Shown here: positions 18,617 to 26,962 of the stretch, piece by piece
How the letters are laid out: every line of letters starts with the position of its first letter
Position numbering within the stretch: the stretch's first letter is position 1
NCBI GenBank assembly: GCA_963627995.1
Contig: CAVGCV010000006.1
Span: forward strand, 1 to 64,000
Length of the DNA stretch: 64,000 nucleotides
From: UBA3839 sp963627995
Lineage (GTDB): Bacteria; Bacteroidota; Bacteroidia; Bacteroidales; Bacteroidaceae
Reading direction: 5' to 3'
The notes under the pieces: generated by a model
Told to the model about the DNA's origin: nothing
The model's input: only the letters and a program-made list of their open reading frames with translations
Database searches by the model: none
Position numbers and translations under genes: made by a program

Positions 18617-18724
18617 AACCTCCGTATGCTGAACGGCGTGTACGGGTGATGTGTGGGAAGGTCGGTAAATGCGAAAGTAGGAGACAAATACCTCTTGCGA
18701 TTAGCATTTGCCTCCTACTCAATT
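18617..18724 (+). mobile_element. Group II intron remnant (domains V and VI, 3' end)
   Basis: A domain V-like hairpin CCGTATGCTGAACGGCG/TGTACGG lies at about 18622-18645. A domain VI stem GGTAAATGC (18664-18672) pairs with GCATTTGCC (18704-18712), nine pairs with one G-U. The end CCTCCTACTCAATT (18711-18724) matches the one at 65-82. From memory, Bacteroidales group II introns have very similar 3' parts. No reverse transcriptase/maturase gene is present in the 604-base gap, so the element is truncated or has lost its open reading frame. Domain boundaries are approximate. Confidence 0.6.
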
Positions 18725-18801
18725 AGAGAATGGAATAATTATTTAATTAACGTCCAACTTTTCGGGATTACTTTTGATACTTTCTTTAAGTAAAACATTA
18801 T

Positions 18802-18826
18802 AAACGACTCTAAAAATCAGTCGTTT
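18802..18826 (-). terminator. Hairpin at the end of ilvC
   Basis: Eight-base perfect stem AAACGACT (18802-18809) and AGTCGTTT (18819-18826) spanning the ilvC stop codon. The downstream T-tract is poor, so it is a weak terminator candidate for the ilv operon. Confidence 0.4.
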
Positions 18827-19860
18827 TCTGGACGGAGTTTTCTAACGACTTCTCCTGTTCTCCACATTTCACTCTCGTGTAAAGCACGAAGTTCTTTTTC
18901 CAAACCGACGCGATAATCAGGTTTGGAATTTGCATCGATAGAAATCTGAGCCTCATTTCCTGTAACGACACTCTTATAGAGCTTTTCAACGACAGGTTTA
19001 ATGGCATCATGGAACGGCCCCATCCAGTCAAGCGCGCCACGTTGAGCCGTAGTCGAACAATTCGCATACATCCAATCCATTCCATTTTTTGCAAATAGAG
19101 GCATCAATGACTGGGTCAATTCCTCAACAGTCTCGTTAAAAGCTTCGGAGGGTGTGTGGCCATTCTCACGCAAGACTTCGTATTGAGCAAGCAGTAGCCC
19201 TTGAATTGCTCCCATCAGCGATCCACGCTCCCCTGTCAAGTCAGAAGTCGCTTCACGCTTAAATGTTGTTTCAAACAGATAGCCGGAACCGATGCCTATG
19301 CCGAAAGCTAAGACTTTTTCCGTTGCACGGCCGCTTGCATCCTGATAAACAGCATACGAAGAGTTCAAGCCACGTCCCTCCAAGAACATCGTGCGAAGCG
19401 AAGTTCCCGAGCCCTTGGGGGCAACCATGATTACATCTATGTCTTTCGGTGGAACAACACCAGTACGATCATTCCAATTTATAGCGAATCCATGGCTAAA
19501 ATACAAAGTTTTACCAGCTGTTAGATAAGGCTTAATCGTTGGCCAAAGTTGCATTTGGGCAGCATCGGAAAGAAGCATGCAAACAATCGAACCTTTTTCT
19601 GCAGCTTCTTCTATAGAAAATAAAGTTTCGCCTGGCTTCCAGCCATCTGCGACAGCTTTTTCATAAGTCTTACCTTGACGTTGCCCAACGATGACATTAA
19701 ATCCGTTGTCCCGCAAATTGCAAGCTTGGCCAGGCCCTTGAACTCCATATCCTAAAACTGCGATGGTTTCATCTTTTAATACTTCACGAGCTTTCTCCAA
19801 AGAGAATTCCTCGCGTGTTACCACTTCTTCGATAACACCACCAAAATTCATTTTTGCCAT
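18817..19860 (-). CDS. ilvC: Ketol-acid reductoisomerase
   Basis: Isomerises and reduces acetolactate or acetohydroxybutyrate to the dihydroxy acids, using NAD(P)H and magnesium. The 347-residue class I enzyme has the Rossmann motif VLGYGVQGPGQA (about 34-45) and the knotted C-terminal domain with metal acids in SDLTGERGSLMG and the ETVEEL segment. It is the last gene of the leftward ilvD-ilvB-ilvN-ilvC operon, 118 bases after ilvN. In Bacteroides I remember an acyl-ACP thioesterase gene between ilvN and ilvC; there is none here. Confidence 0.96.
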   Translation of the reverse strand: MAKMNFGGVIEEVVTREEFSLEKAREVLKDETIAVLGYGVQGPGQACNLRDNGFNVIVGQRQGKTYEKAVADGWKPGETLFSIEEAAEKGSIVCMLLSDAAQMQLWPTIKPYLTAGKTLYFSHGFAINWNDRTGVVPPKDIDVIMVAPKGSGTSLRTMFLEGRGLNSSYAVYQDASGRATEKVLAFGIGIGSGYLFETTFKREATSDLTGERGSLMGAIQGLLLAQYEVLRENGHTPSEAFNETVEELTQSLMPLFAKNGMDWMYANCSTTAQRGALDWMGPFHDAIKPVVEKLYKSVVTGNEAQISIDANSKPDYRVGLEKELRALHESEMWRTGEVVRKLRPEND

Positions 19861-19978
19861 TGTTTTTTTATTTTTAATAAAACATTATTCGGATTATCTT
19901 CAAATAGGGAATCTTACATAGATGCAAAGTTACATTTTTCTTCAACAGAGTGTTTTTTTATCGCCATTATTCTCCATG

Positions 19979-20575
19979 TCATTTTACACGTTGGCGCTCA
20001 CGTTCGGCCAAATACTCATTGAGTTGTTCTACTCGGCTTTTTATGATTGCGATTCTTCCAGAACGTGCAAATTGAAGGACACACCCCATCTCGTTCAAAC
20101 TCTCAAACAAAGATAAAATATCAGCCGTCACTCCTGTCTTTTCAACTGTTGCATAAGTTGGATTTACCTCTACGATGTGCGCATCATGCAAACGAACAGT
20201 TTTGCTTATGTTCTTGTTCTTTAGCAAGACTGGCGTTGCAATTTTGATAAGCGACGTTTCAAGGAAGAAAATTTCATCATCGGTGTAATAGTTTGCTTGT
20301 AAAACATCTATACGCTTTTCCATTTGCCGAGTCAGCATCTTAGCCATGTCTTTCTGACAATAGCACGTAACGGTAAACTTATGTACATTCGGCGTAGAGG
20401 ATGCGCAGACATTCAAACTTTCAATATTCACTTGGCGTCGAGTAAAAACCGCAGTTATTTGGCTCAAAAGACCTGGCGTGTTCTCTGAATAAATGATAAA
20501 AGTATAAAGATGGTTTTCTTCGCCGTTCACACTTTTATTGCATTGTTGTATATTATATTCTTTTTGTTCAGCCAT
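19979..20575 (-). CDS. ilvN: Acetolactate synthase small (regulatory) subunit
   Basis: Regulatory partner of IlvB that confers valine feedback control. The 198-residue protein carries an ACT domain at about 22-90 (LYTFIIYSENTPGLLSQITA, then RRQVNIESLNV) and a C-terminal ACT-like region (about 110-190). It begins two bases after the ilvB stop, within the ilv operon. It is longer at the N-terminus than minimal IlvN proteins, with about 20 polar residues before the ACT domain. Whether valine is the effector is inferred from the family. Confidence 0.92.
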   Translation of the reverse strand: MAEQKEYNIQQCNKSVNGEENHLYTFIIYSENTPGLLSQITAVFTRRQVNIESLNVCASSTPNVHKFTVTCYCQKDMAKMLTRQMEKRIDVLQANYYTDDEIFFLETSLIKIATPVLLKNKNISKTVRLHDAHIVEVNPTYATVEKTGVTADILSLFESLNEMGCVLQFARSGRIAIIKSRVEQLNEYLAERERQRVK

Positions 20576-20577
20576 AA

Positions 20578-22275
20578 TCAGTTGTTTATTTCAAGTAACA
20601 TCTCATCCACATTTGCTCCAGGAGGAGTCATGGGAAGAACATTGTCCTCCTCTTTCACAGCGCACTGAAGAAGATAAGGGCCGTCTGTTTCAAGCATTTG
20701 TTTTATGGAGGAATCTAAATCCTTACGTTCAACAACTGTAGCGGATGGAATACCATAGGCTTTCGCTATCAGTTCGTAATCAGGGTTCAGCATTGGGGTA
20801 AAGGAATAACGATGATGGAAGAACATCGCTTGCCATTGGCGTACATTGCCAAGGAAATTGTTGTTCAACAGAATAATCTTTACAGGGGCATGCTGTTCCA
20901 TGATTGTTCCTAACTCCTGAATGGTCATTTGAAGCCCTCCATCACCGACAAACAAGCATACGGTGCGTTTAGGGTCTCCAAACGTGCAGCCAATGGCTGC
21001 GGGAAGCCCGAAACCCATTGTACCGCAGCCTCCAGAAGTAATGACACTTCTTCTCTTGGTATATTTGAAATATCTACATCCAAACATCTGATTCTGACCA
21101 ACGTCCGTGACAAGAACGGCCTCATTGTTTGTTGCTTCACTCACGCGTCGAACAACTTCAGCCATCAGCAAAGGCCCACATTTGGGGGTAATTGCATCGC
21201 GAATAACTCTTTCGTGTTCTTGTTTTGCATACGGCTTGAAAGCGTCAATCCATTGCTCATGACTTGTAGGCTGAATCAACTTTGTCACTTCTGCTAACGT
21301 CTGCTTACAATTGCCGAGTACAGCTAAATCCACGTTTACATTTTTATTGATTTCTGCGGGATCAATATCAAAGTGGATAATTCTTGCCTGTTTAGCATAA
21401 GATTGCAAATTACCTGTCACCCGATCATCAAAACGCATACCTACTGCAATTAGTAAGTCGCATTGGTTGGTCATCACATTCGGTGCCAAATTGCCGTGCA
21501 TACCCAACATCCCCATATTGAGACGGTAATCACTGGGTAAGGCGGAGAGACCTAATAGAGTACAAGCTGCAGGCATGTCGGCCTTTTCCAAGAATGCCAG
21601 AAGTTCCTCTCGTGCATCACCAAGCTCCACGCCTTGTCCGACAAGAACAAGTGGCTTTTTACTCTGATTAATCATTTCTGCGGCCAAAGAAATCGCCGTA
21701 GGACTCACAGCGGGAACAGGCTGGTAAGACCGGATGAAATCAACAGTAATAGGCGAATAGTCAACCTTGGATGTTTGGGCATTCTTTGCGAAATCCAGCA
21801 CGACAGGCCCGGGACGCCCGCTACGCGCAATATAAAAAGCCCTGGACACAGCCCACGCCACGTCCTCTGCACGTCGAATTTGGTAGCTCCATTTAGAGAT
21901 GGGGCTTGTGATGCCAACCACATCCACTTCTTGGAAAGCATCTGTTCCTAAAACGGATGTCCCCACTTGTCCGCAAATCACGACTATGGGTGTAGAGTCT
22001 ATCATCGCATCTGCGATGCCCGTCACTGTATTTGTTGCACCAGGCCCGCTGGTCACAATCGTACACCCCACGCGCCCACTCACACGTGCATATCCTTGCG
22101 CGGCGTGTACGGCTCCTTGTTCGTGCCGTACCAATATATGATTTAGCCTGTCGCGGTAGTCATACAAAGCATCATAGACAGGCATGATAGAACCTCCAGG
22201 ATACCCGAAGACCGTATCAACCCCTTCGTTAAGGAGAGAAAGCATCAAGGCTTCAGCTCCGTTTATTTCTTTCAT
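20578..22275 (-). CDS. ilvB: Acetolactate synthase large (catalytic) subunit
   Basis: Thiamine diphosphate enzyme that condenses pyruvate with pyruvate or 2-oxobutyrate, the first common step to valine, leucine and isoleucine. The protein of about 565 residues has the N-terminal PYR domain with the activating Glu in VRHEQGAVHAAQGYARVSG, a central FAD/domain III region, and the PP domain with the TPP motif GDGGLQMTIQEL...LLNNN. The ATG at 22275 is two bases after the ilvD stop; an in-frame TTG two codons earlier is less likely. Works with IlvN encoded next. Confidence 0.96.
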   Translation of the reverse strand: MKEINGAEALMLSLLNEGVDTVFGYPGGSIMPVYDALYDYRDRLNHILVRHEQGAVHAAQGYARVSGRVGCTIVTSGPGATNTVTGIADAMIDSTPIVVICGQVGTSVLGTDAFQEVDVVGITSPISKWSYQIRRAEDVAWAVSRAFYIARSGRPGPVVLDFAKNAQTSKVDYSPITVDFIRSYQPVPAVSPTAISLAAEMINQSKKPLVLVGQGVELGDAREELLAFLEKADMPAACTLLGLSALPSDYRLNMGMLGMHGNLAPNVMTNQCDLLIAVGMRFDDRVTGNLQSYAKQARIIHFDIDPAEINKNVNVDLAVLGNCKQTLAEVTKLIQPTSHEQWIDAFKPYAKQEHERVIRDAITPKCGPLLMAEVVRRVSEATNNEAVLVTDVGQNQMFGCRYFKYTKRRSVITSGGCGTMGFGLPAAIGCTFGDPKRTVCLFVGDGGLQMTIQELGTIMEQHAPVKIILLNNNFLGNVRQWQAMFFHHRYSFTPMLNPDYELIAKAYGIPSATVVERKDLDSSIKQMLETDGPYLLQCAVKEEDNVLPMTPPGANVDEMLLEINN

Positions 22276-22277
22276 AA

Positions 22278-24107
22278 TCAATCTTCTATAATTCTTACAC
22301 CGCCTTTGTCCGCACTTGAAACACTTTGTGCATAGGCTTTCAACGCTTTGCTTACCATTCTTTTACGACGCAACGGTTGTTGTGGGCGCGCAGCTAACTC
22401 CTCGTCAGAAAGACGCACATTGATTGTTCGGTTAGGTATATCTATTTCTATGATATCGCCATCGATAATCTTGCCAATGTTACCACCAGCCGCCGCTTCG
22501 GGAGAAATGTGTCCAATGGAAAGCCCACTTGTGCCGCCAGAAAAGCGTCCGTCTGTAATCAACGCACACTCCTTGCCCATGTGCATTGACTTGATGTACG
22601 ACGTGGGGTAAAGCATTTCCTGCATGCCTGGCCCTCCTTTGGGACCCTCATGCGTAATAACCACGACATCGCCTTTTTTTACTTTCCCCCCCAGGATGCC
22701 TTCACATGCAGCTTCCTGCGAGTCAAAGACTTTGGCTGTCCCCACAAACTTCCATATACTTTCATCTACTCCTGCTGTTTTTACGACACAACCGTCTTGC
22801 GCAATATTCCCAAAAAGAACAGCCAAGCCCCCATCTTTCGTATAAGCATGTTCCATATCGCGAATACATCCTGCCGCACGATTTTTATCAAGAGAGGCCC
22901 ATTTTGTATTCTGTACACCCAATTGGGTACAGAACTTATTAGCAGGAGCACTCTCATAAATGCGCTGTGCATCTGGATCAATGCATTCCTTCAATATACT
23001 ATATTTGTCGATATCTTCGCCAAGTGTTGCGCCATCAACCCGTTTCACATCAAGATGCAAAAGCCCTCCCTTGGCAAGCTCGCCAAGAATGCCCAAAATA
23101 CCACCAGCCCGTCCACATTCCTGAACGCTATATTTTTGCGTGTTTGGGGCAAGTTTACATAGGCAAGGCACGCGTCGGCTTAGGACGTCAATATCGCTCA
23201 TCTTGAAGTCGACTTCTGCTTCTTGGGCAACAGCCAATAAGTGGAGAATCGTGTTTGTCGACCCACCCATGGCTATATCAAGCGTCATTGCGTTAAGAAA
23301 CGACTCACGAATGGCAATGTTTCGAGGCAAAACACTCTCATCCCCATCCCGATAATACGCCATGGAATTTTTTACAATCAATTGAGCCGCTTGTCTCAGC
23401 AATTCCCGCCGGTTGACATGGGTAGCCAAAATCGTGCCGTTGCCAGGCAACGACAATCCGATGGCCTCAGTCAAGGAGTTCATGGAATTTGCCGTAAACA
23501 TACCAGAGCAACATCCGCACCCAGGGCAAGCACGTTCCTCAATATCCTTTAGTTCGTCGTCACTAATTGTGGGATCCGCGCCTTTCACCATCGCCGAAAT
23601 GAGATCGATATTCTCACCTTTGTATCTTCCTGCTTCCATTGGCCCTCCGCTCACAAACACGGCGGGTATATTTAGGCGCATGGCAGCCATGAGCATTCCT
23701 GGCGTGATTTTGTCGCAATTCGAGATGCAAACCATGGCATCGGCCTTATGGGCGTTACACATATACTCTACAGAGTCGGCGATAATGTCACGACTTGGAA
23801 GAGAATACAGCATTCCATCATGCCCCATGGCGATGCCATCATCAATGGCTATCGTGTTAAATTCGGCCGCATAGCACCCCAATCGCTCAATCTCTTGTTT
23901 TACAATCTGTCCGGCCTCATGCAAGTGGGTGTGTCCAGGTACAAATTGTGTGAATGAATTAACAATGGCAATAATAGGCTTGCCGAACTGTTCCCGTTTC
24001 ATCCCATTAGCCACCCACAAAGCGCGAGCACCTGCCATCCGACGGCCTTCTGTACAAACCGCACTTCTCAACTGATGTTTCATTGTCACCTTAGAGTCGA
24101 TATTCAT
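22278..24107 (-). CDS. ilvD: Dihydroxy-acid dehydratase
   Basis: Dehydrates dihydroxy-isovalerate and dihydroxy-methylvalerate to the 2-oxo acids, the third step of branched-chain amino acid synthesis. The 609-residue Fe-S enzyme shows the cluster cysteines in CISNCDKITPGM and GCGCCSGMFTANSM and the C-terminal TDGRFSGGTSGLSIGH motif. It heads the ilv operon although it acts after ilvC. A -7 box at 24196-24203 and a tiny upstream frame ending three bases before the ATG are noted separately. Confidence 0.96.
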   Translation of the reverse strand: MNIDSKVTMKHQLRSAVCTEGRRMAGARALWVANGMKREQFGKPIIAIVNSFTQFVPGHTHLHEAGQIVKQEIERLGCYAAEFNTIAIDDGIAMGHDGMLYSLPSRDIIADSVEYMCNAHKADAMVCISNCDKITPGMLMAAMRLNIPAVFVSGGPMEAGRYKGENIDLISAMVKGADPTISDDELKDIEERACPGCGCCSGMFTANSMNSLTEAIGLSLPGNGTILATHVNRRELLRQAAQLIVKNSMAYYRDGDESVLPRNIAIRESFLNAMTLDIAMGGSTNTILHLLAVAQEAEVDFKMSDIDVLSRRVPCLCKLAPNTQKYSVQECGRAGGILGILGELAKGGLLHLDVKRVDGATLGEDIDKYSILKECIDPDAQRIYESAPANKFCTQLGVQNTKWASLDKNRAAGCIRDMEHAYTKDGGLAVLFGNIAQDGCVVKTAGVDESIWKFVGTAKVFDSQEAACEGILGGKVKKGDVVVITHEGPKGGPGMQEMLYPTSYIKSMHMGKECALITDGRFSGGTSGLSIGHISPEAAAGGNIGKIIDGDIIEIDIPNRTINVRLSDEELAARPQQPLRRKRMVSKALKAYAQSVSSADKGGVRIIED

Positions 24108-24110
24108 ATT

Positions 24111-24146
24111 TTACAATTCTTTTTCCACATTCAACAACTCACGCAT
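24111..24146 (-). CDS. Possible leader peptide of the ilv operon (11 codons)
   Basis: ATG at 24146 opens MRELLNVEKEL and stops with TAA three bases before the ilvD ATG, in the same frame. Three Leu and one Val in 11 codons would fit a branched-chain amino acid leader, but no attenuator stem pair was found and such a short frame can arise by chance. Confidence 0.25.
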   Translation of the reverse strand: MRELLNVEKEL

Positions 24147-24195
24147 TGCCTATATAATAAATACAATTTGGCGGCAGTTGCGTAAAATTTAGCCA

Positions 24196-24203
24196 CAAAG
24201 GTA
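24196..24203 (-). promoter_or_regulatory. -7 box (TACCTTTG) for the ilv operon
   Basis: TAnnTTTG match on the minus strand about 90 bases before the ilvD ATG. No -33 element at 19-21 bases. Confidence 0.45.
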
Positions 24204-24341
24204 TATCTTTTTCTTCATATAAGTCCATTAACAAGCGTAAAATAACGTCATATTGCACGTGAAAGCCATATTAACCTTTCATTTTCTAAATAAAATGCAA
24301 GAAATCCGGCAAAAATGAAAGTCTTCGCATCGTAAGTTGGG

Positions 24342-24781
24342 GGTGCGCTGGAATATTATTGGGGGCGCACTGGGATTTTATTTTCAGTGCGCTCTCTTTA
24401 TGTTTCTGGCGCACTGCAAGTTTTGCGCGTGTGCGCTGCCGCGAAATTTCCAAGTACTTGGAAATTTATTTTCAAGTACTTGGAAAAATATTTCTAAGTA
24501 CTTGGAAATGTTTTCCCGGTGCGCTGGAAGTTGTTTTCCGGTGTGCTGCGGTGAAAATTGCGGTGCGGTGAAGGCGCACGGCTGCTGCGCGCGGAGGAAA
24601 TCCCGCGTGCGGCGGCCGCGTTTCTGTTGGGCGGACGAGACGATGGGGTGGGGCTGGGAGGCCGTGGTTGCCGTGCGGACGAAACAGGGGTGTTGGGCGG
24701 AAGGGTGGCCGGCGTTCGGCTGGTGAAGGATTCGCGCGGGGCGTGGCGGGGGCTGGCGTTTGGCGGACGGGGCGTAAAAAA
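24342..24781. repeat. 22-bp periodic tandem array between ilvD and uvrB (about 20 units)
   Basis: Units start every 22 bases from 24342 with no slip. The first twelve (to 24605) are clear. Their cores read GGTGCGCTG, GGCGCACTG, AGTGCGCTC, GGCGCACTG, TGTGCGCTG, then three times AAGTACTT (24452, 24474, 24496), then GGTGCGCTG, GGTGTGCTG and so on. Cores are followed by GGAAA and an A/T stretch ending TTTTC or TTTCC. The first AAGTACTT copy sits in a 24-base perfect palindrome (24444-24467). Units from 24606 to 24781 are GC-rich and degenerate but keep a G-C-G-G/G-C-T-G core in register. No gene was found in this gap. Confidence 0.85.
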
Positions 24782-24903
24782 GCGGAACTGCCGACTCTCC
24801 CGAGCCAGCAGTCCCTATCAAATTGGTTACTATGAAAAACACATTTAAATCGCTGCAAAGATAACGTTTAATCCGGCACGCCGAAAATTTCGGGGGAGAA
24901 ATT

Positions 24904-26958
24904 TTACTTTTTTTCTTCCGCGCCGTATTTTTTTTCTTCCGCGCCGTATTTTTCCTTGGCGTAGTCCTCGAGGCGCAGCATTTCGTCGCGGTATTGTGCG
25001 GCGAGTGCGAAATCCAGCTTCTTGGCGGCCTGCCGCATGAGGTCGCGCGTGTGCTCGATGGAGGCGGAGAGCTGTTCGCGGTCCATGGCGCGCACGATGG
25101 GGTCTTCGGCCACGCGCGTGCTCTCGGGCTCGACGTACGCCCGCGCGGCGTAGCTGGCGGGGGGCTGCCCCGGGCGCGGCGCGGACAGGCTCTTGCGGAT
25201 TTGCGTGGGGGTGATGCCGTGTGCCGCGTTGTACTGCATTTGTTTTGTCCGCCGGCGCGTGGTTTCGTCGAGCGTGAGCTGCATGCTCTGTGTGATGCGG
25301 TCGGCGTAGAGTATCGCCATGCCGTTCACGTTGCGGGCGGCGCGGCCGATTGTTTGTGTGAGCGCGCGGTGGCTGCGCAGGAATCCCTCTTTGTCGGCGT
25401 CGAGTATGGCCACGAGCGACACTTCGGGGAGGTCCAGTCCCTCGCGCAGCAGGTTCACGCCCACGACGACGTCGATTTCTCCCCGGCGCAGCTTGTCGAG
25501 GATGTCGACGCGCTCGAAGGTGTCGATGTCGCTGTGGATGTAGCTGCACCGGACGTCGTTGTCGGCGAGGTAGGAGGACAGTTCCTCGGCCATGCGCTTG
25601 GTGAGCGTGGTGACGAGCACGCGCTCGTCGCGCTCCACGCGGCGCTGTATTTCCTCCATCAGGTCGTCCACCTGGTTTTCCGTGGGTCGGATGTCGATGA
25701 GGGGGTCGAGCAGTCCTGTGGGGCGGATGACCTGTTCGGCGATGATTCCTTCGGCCTTGCCCAGCTCGTAGTCCGCGGGCGTGGCGCTCACGTATATCGT
25801 CTGCGGTGTCATGGCTTCGAACTCCTCGAAGCGCAGTGGCCTGTTGTCGAGGGCGGCGGGCAGGCGGTAGCCGTACTCCACGAGCGTGGTCTTGCGCTTG
25901 CGGTCGCCGCCGTACATGGCGCGGATCTGCGGTATGGTCTCGTGGCTTTCGTCGACGACGAGCAGGAAGTCGGCGGGGAAGAAGTCGAGCAGGCAGTAGG
26001 GGCGTTCGCCCGGCTTGCGTCCGTCGAAGTAGCGCGAGTAGTTCTCGATGCCGGAGCAGTGTCCCAGCTCGCGAATCATTTCGAGGTCGTTGGTCACGCG
26101 CGTCTCGAGCAGGTTCTTCTTCGCCGTGTCGCCCAGTTCCTCGTAGTAGGCCAGCCGCTCGTGCAGGTCGTCCTCGATTTGGCGGACGGCGTGCTGCGTC
26201 CGCTCTTTGGATGTCATGAAGAGGTTGGCGGGGTAGACGCGGTACTCCTCGTAGGCGAGCAGGAGGTCGCCGCTCGCTGCGTCGCGCTCCTCGATGGAGC
26301 TGACCTCGTCCCACGCGAGGTTCACCCGCACGACCTTCTCGTCGTAGGCCAGGTGGATGTCCACGTTCTCGCCGCGCACGCGGAAGTGCCCCCGCGTGAG
26401 CTCCATGTCGTTGCGCACGTAGAGGCTGTCGACGAGCCGGCGGAGGAGCGTGTCCGCATCCATGGGCTGTCCGACCCTCAGCGTGATGATGTTTTCGTTG
26501 AAGTCCATGGGCGCGCCCATGCCGTAGATGCAGGACACGGAGCTTACGACGACGATGTCTCTGCGTCCCGAGAGCAGCGCGGTGGTGGCGGCAAGCCGCA
26601 GGCGGTCCACCTCCTCGTTGATGGCGAGGTCTTTCTCGATGTAGGTGTCTGTGGAGGGGAGGTAGGCTTCGGGCTGATAGTAGTCGTAGTAGCTCACGTA
26701 GTACTCGACGGCGTTGTGCGGAAAGAATCCCTTCATTTCGCTGTAGAGCTGGTGGGCGAGCGTCTTGTTGTGGCTGAGGATGAGCGTCGGGCGTCCCGCG
26801 TTCCTGATGACGTTGGCGATGGTGAACGTTTTTCCTGAGCCGGTTACGCCCAGCAAAACTTGCGCAGGAAGCCCTTGTCGGACTCCCTGCGTCAGTTGTT
26901 CGATGGCCTCGGGTTGGTCGCCCGTGGGCTCGTATTGCGATGTCAGCTCAAACTCCAT
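24904..26958 (-). CDS. uvrB: Excinuclease ABC subunit B
   Basis: Helicase-like damage verification subunit of nucleotide excision repair. The 684-residue protein has Walker A GVTGSGKT (37-44), the beta-hairpin region YYVSYYDYYQPEAYLP (about 90-105), DEAD-box-like VVDESHETIPQ, helicase motif VI QTIGRAARNVNG and a C-terminal UVR motif (about 625-665) that contacts UvrA/UvrC. The extreme C-terminus ends in a duplicated KYGAEEK heptad, from an in-frame 21-base duplication near 24905-24955. It starts four bases after the GH35 stop, an unusual partner for a repair gene. Cytoplasmic. Confidence 0.96.
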   Translation of the reverse strand: MEFELTSQYEPTGDQPEAIEQLTQGVRQGLPAQVLLGVTGSGKTFTIANVIRNAGRPTLILSHNKTLAHQLYSEMKGFFPHNAVEYYVSYYDYYQPEAYLPSTDTYIEKDLAINEEVDRLRLAATTALLSGRRDIVVVSSVSCIYGMGAPMDFNENIITLRVGQPMDADTLLRRLVDSLYVRNDMELTRGHFRVRGENVDIHLAYDEKVVRVNLAWDEVSSIEERDAASGDLLLAYEEYRVYPANLFMTSKERTQHAVRQIEDDLHERLAYYEELGDTAKKNLLETRVTNDLEMIRELGHCSGIENYSRYFDGRKPGERPYCLLDFFPADFLLVVDESHETIPQIRAMYGGDRKRKTTLVEYGYRLPAALDNRPLRFEEFEAMTPQTIYVSATPADYELGKAEGIIAEQVIRPTGLLDPLIDIRPTENQVDDLMEEIQRRVERDERVLVTTLTKRMAEELSSYLADNDVRCSYIHSDIDTFERVDILDKLRRGEIDVVVGVNLLREGLDLPEVSLVAILDADKEGFLRSHRALTQTIGRAARNVNGMAILYADRITQSMQLTLDETTRRRTKQMQYNAAHGITPTQIRKSLSAPRPGQPPASYAARAYVEPESTRVAEDPIVRAMDREQLSASIEHTRDLMRQAAKKLDFALAAQYRDEMLRLEDYAKEKYGAEEKKYGAEEKK

Positions 26959-26962
26959 GCGG

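Noticed and set aside
18401..18722. 70-80 codon frames on the minus strand beside the intron remnant
   Set aside because: They overlap the structured intron 3' end and have no recognisable protein features.
24342..24605. CRISPR array
   Set aside because: Units are only 22 bases, directly adjacent, diverged, and without unique spacers; no cas genes are present.
24337..24848. Several 60-150 codon frames in the ilvD-uvrB gap
   Set aside because: They run through the 22-bp array and translate into repeat-derived low-complexity sequence.
24856..24863. TATCTTTG -7 box on the minus strand just after uvrB
   Set aside because: It would transcribe the array, but no -33 element fits and this 6-base pattern is expected by chance dozens of times in the window.
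24994..26838. 614-codon open frame on the plus strand
   Set aside because: Antisense shadow of uvrB, whose motifs are all present on the other strand.
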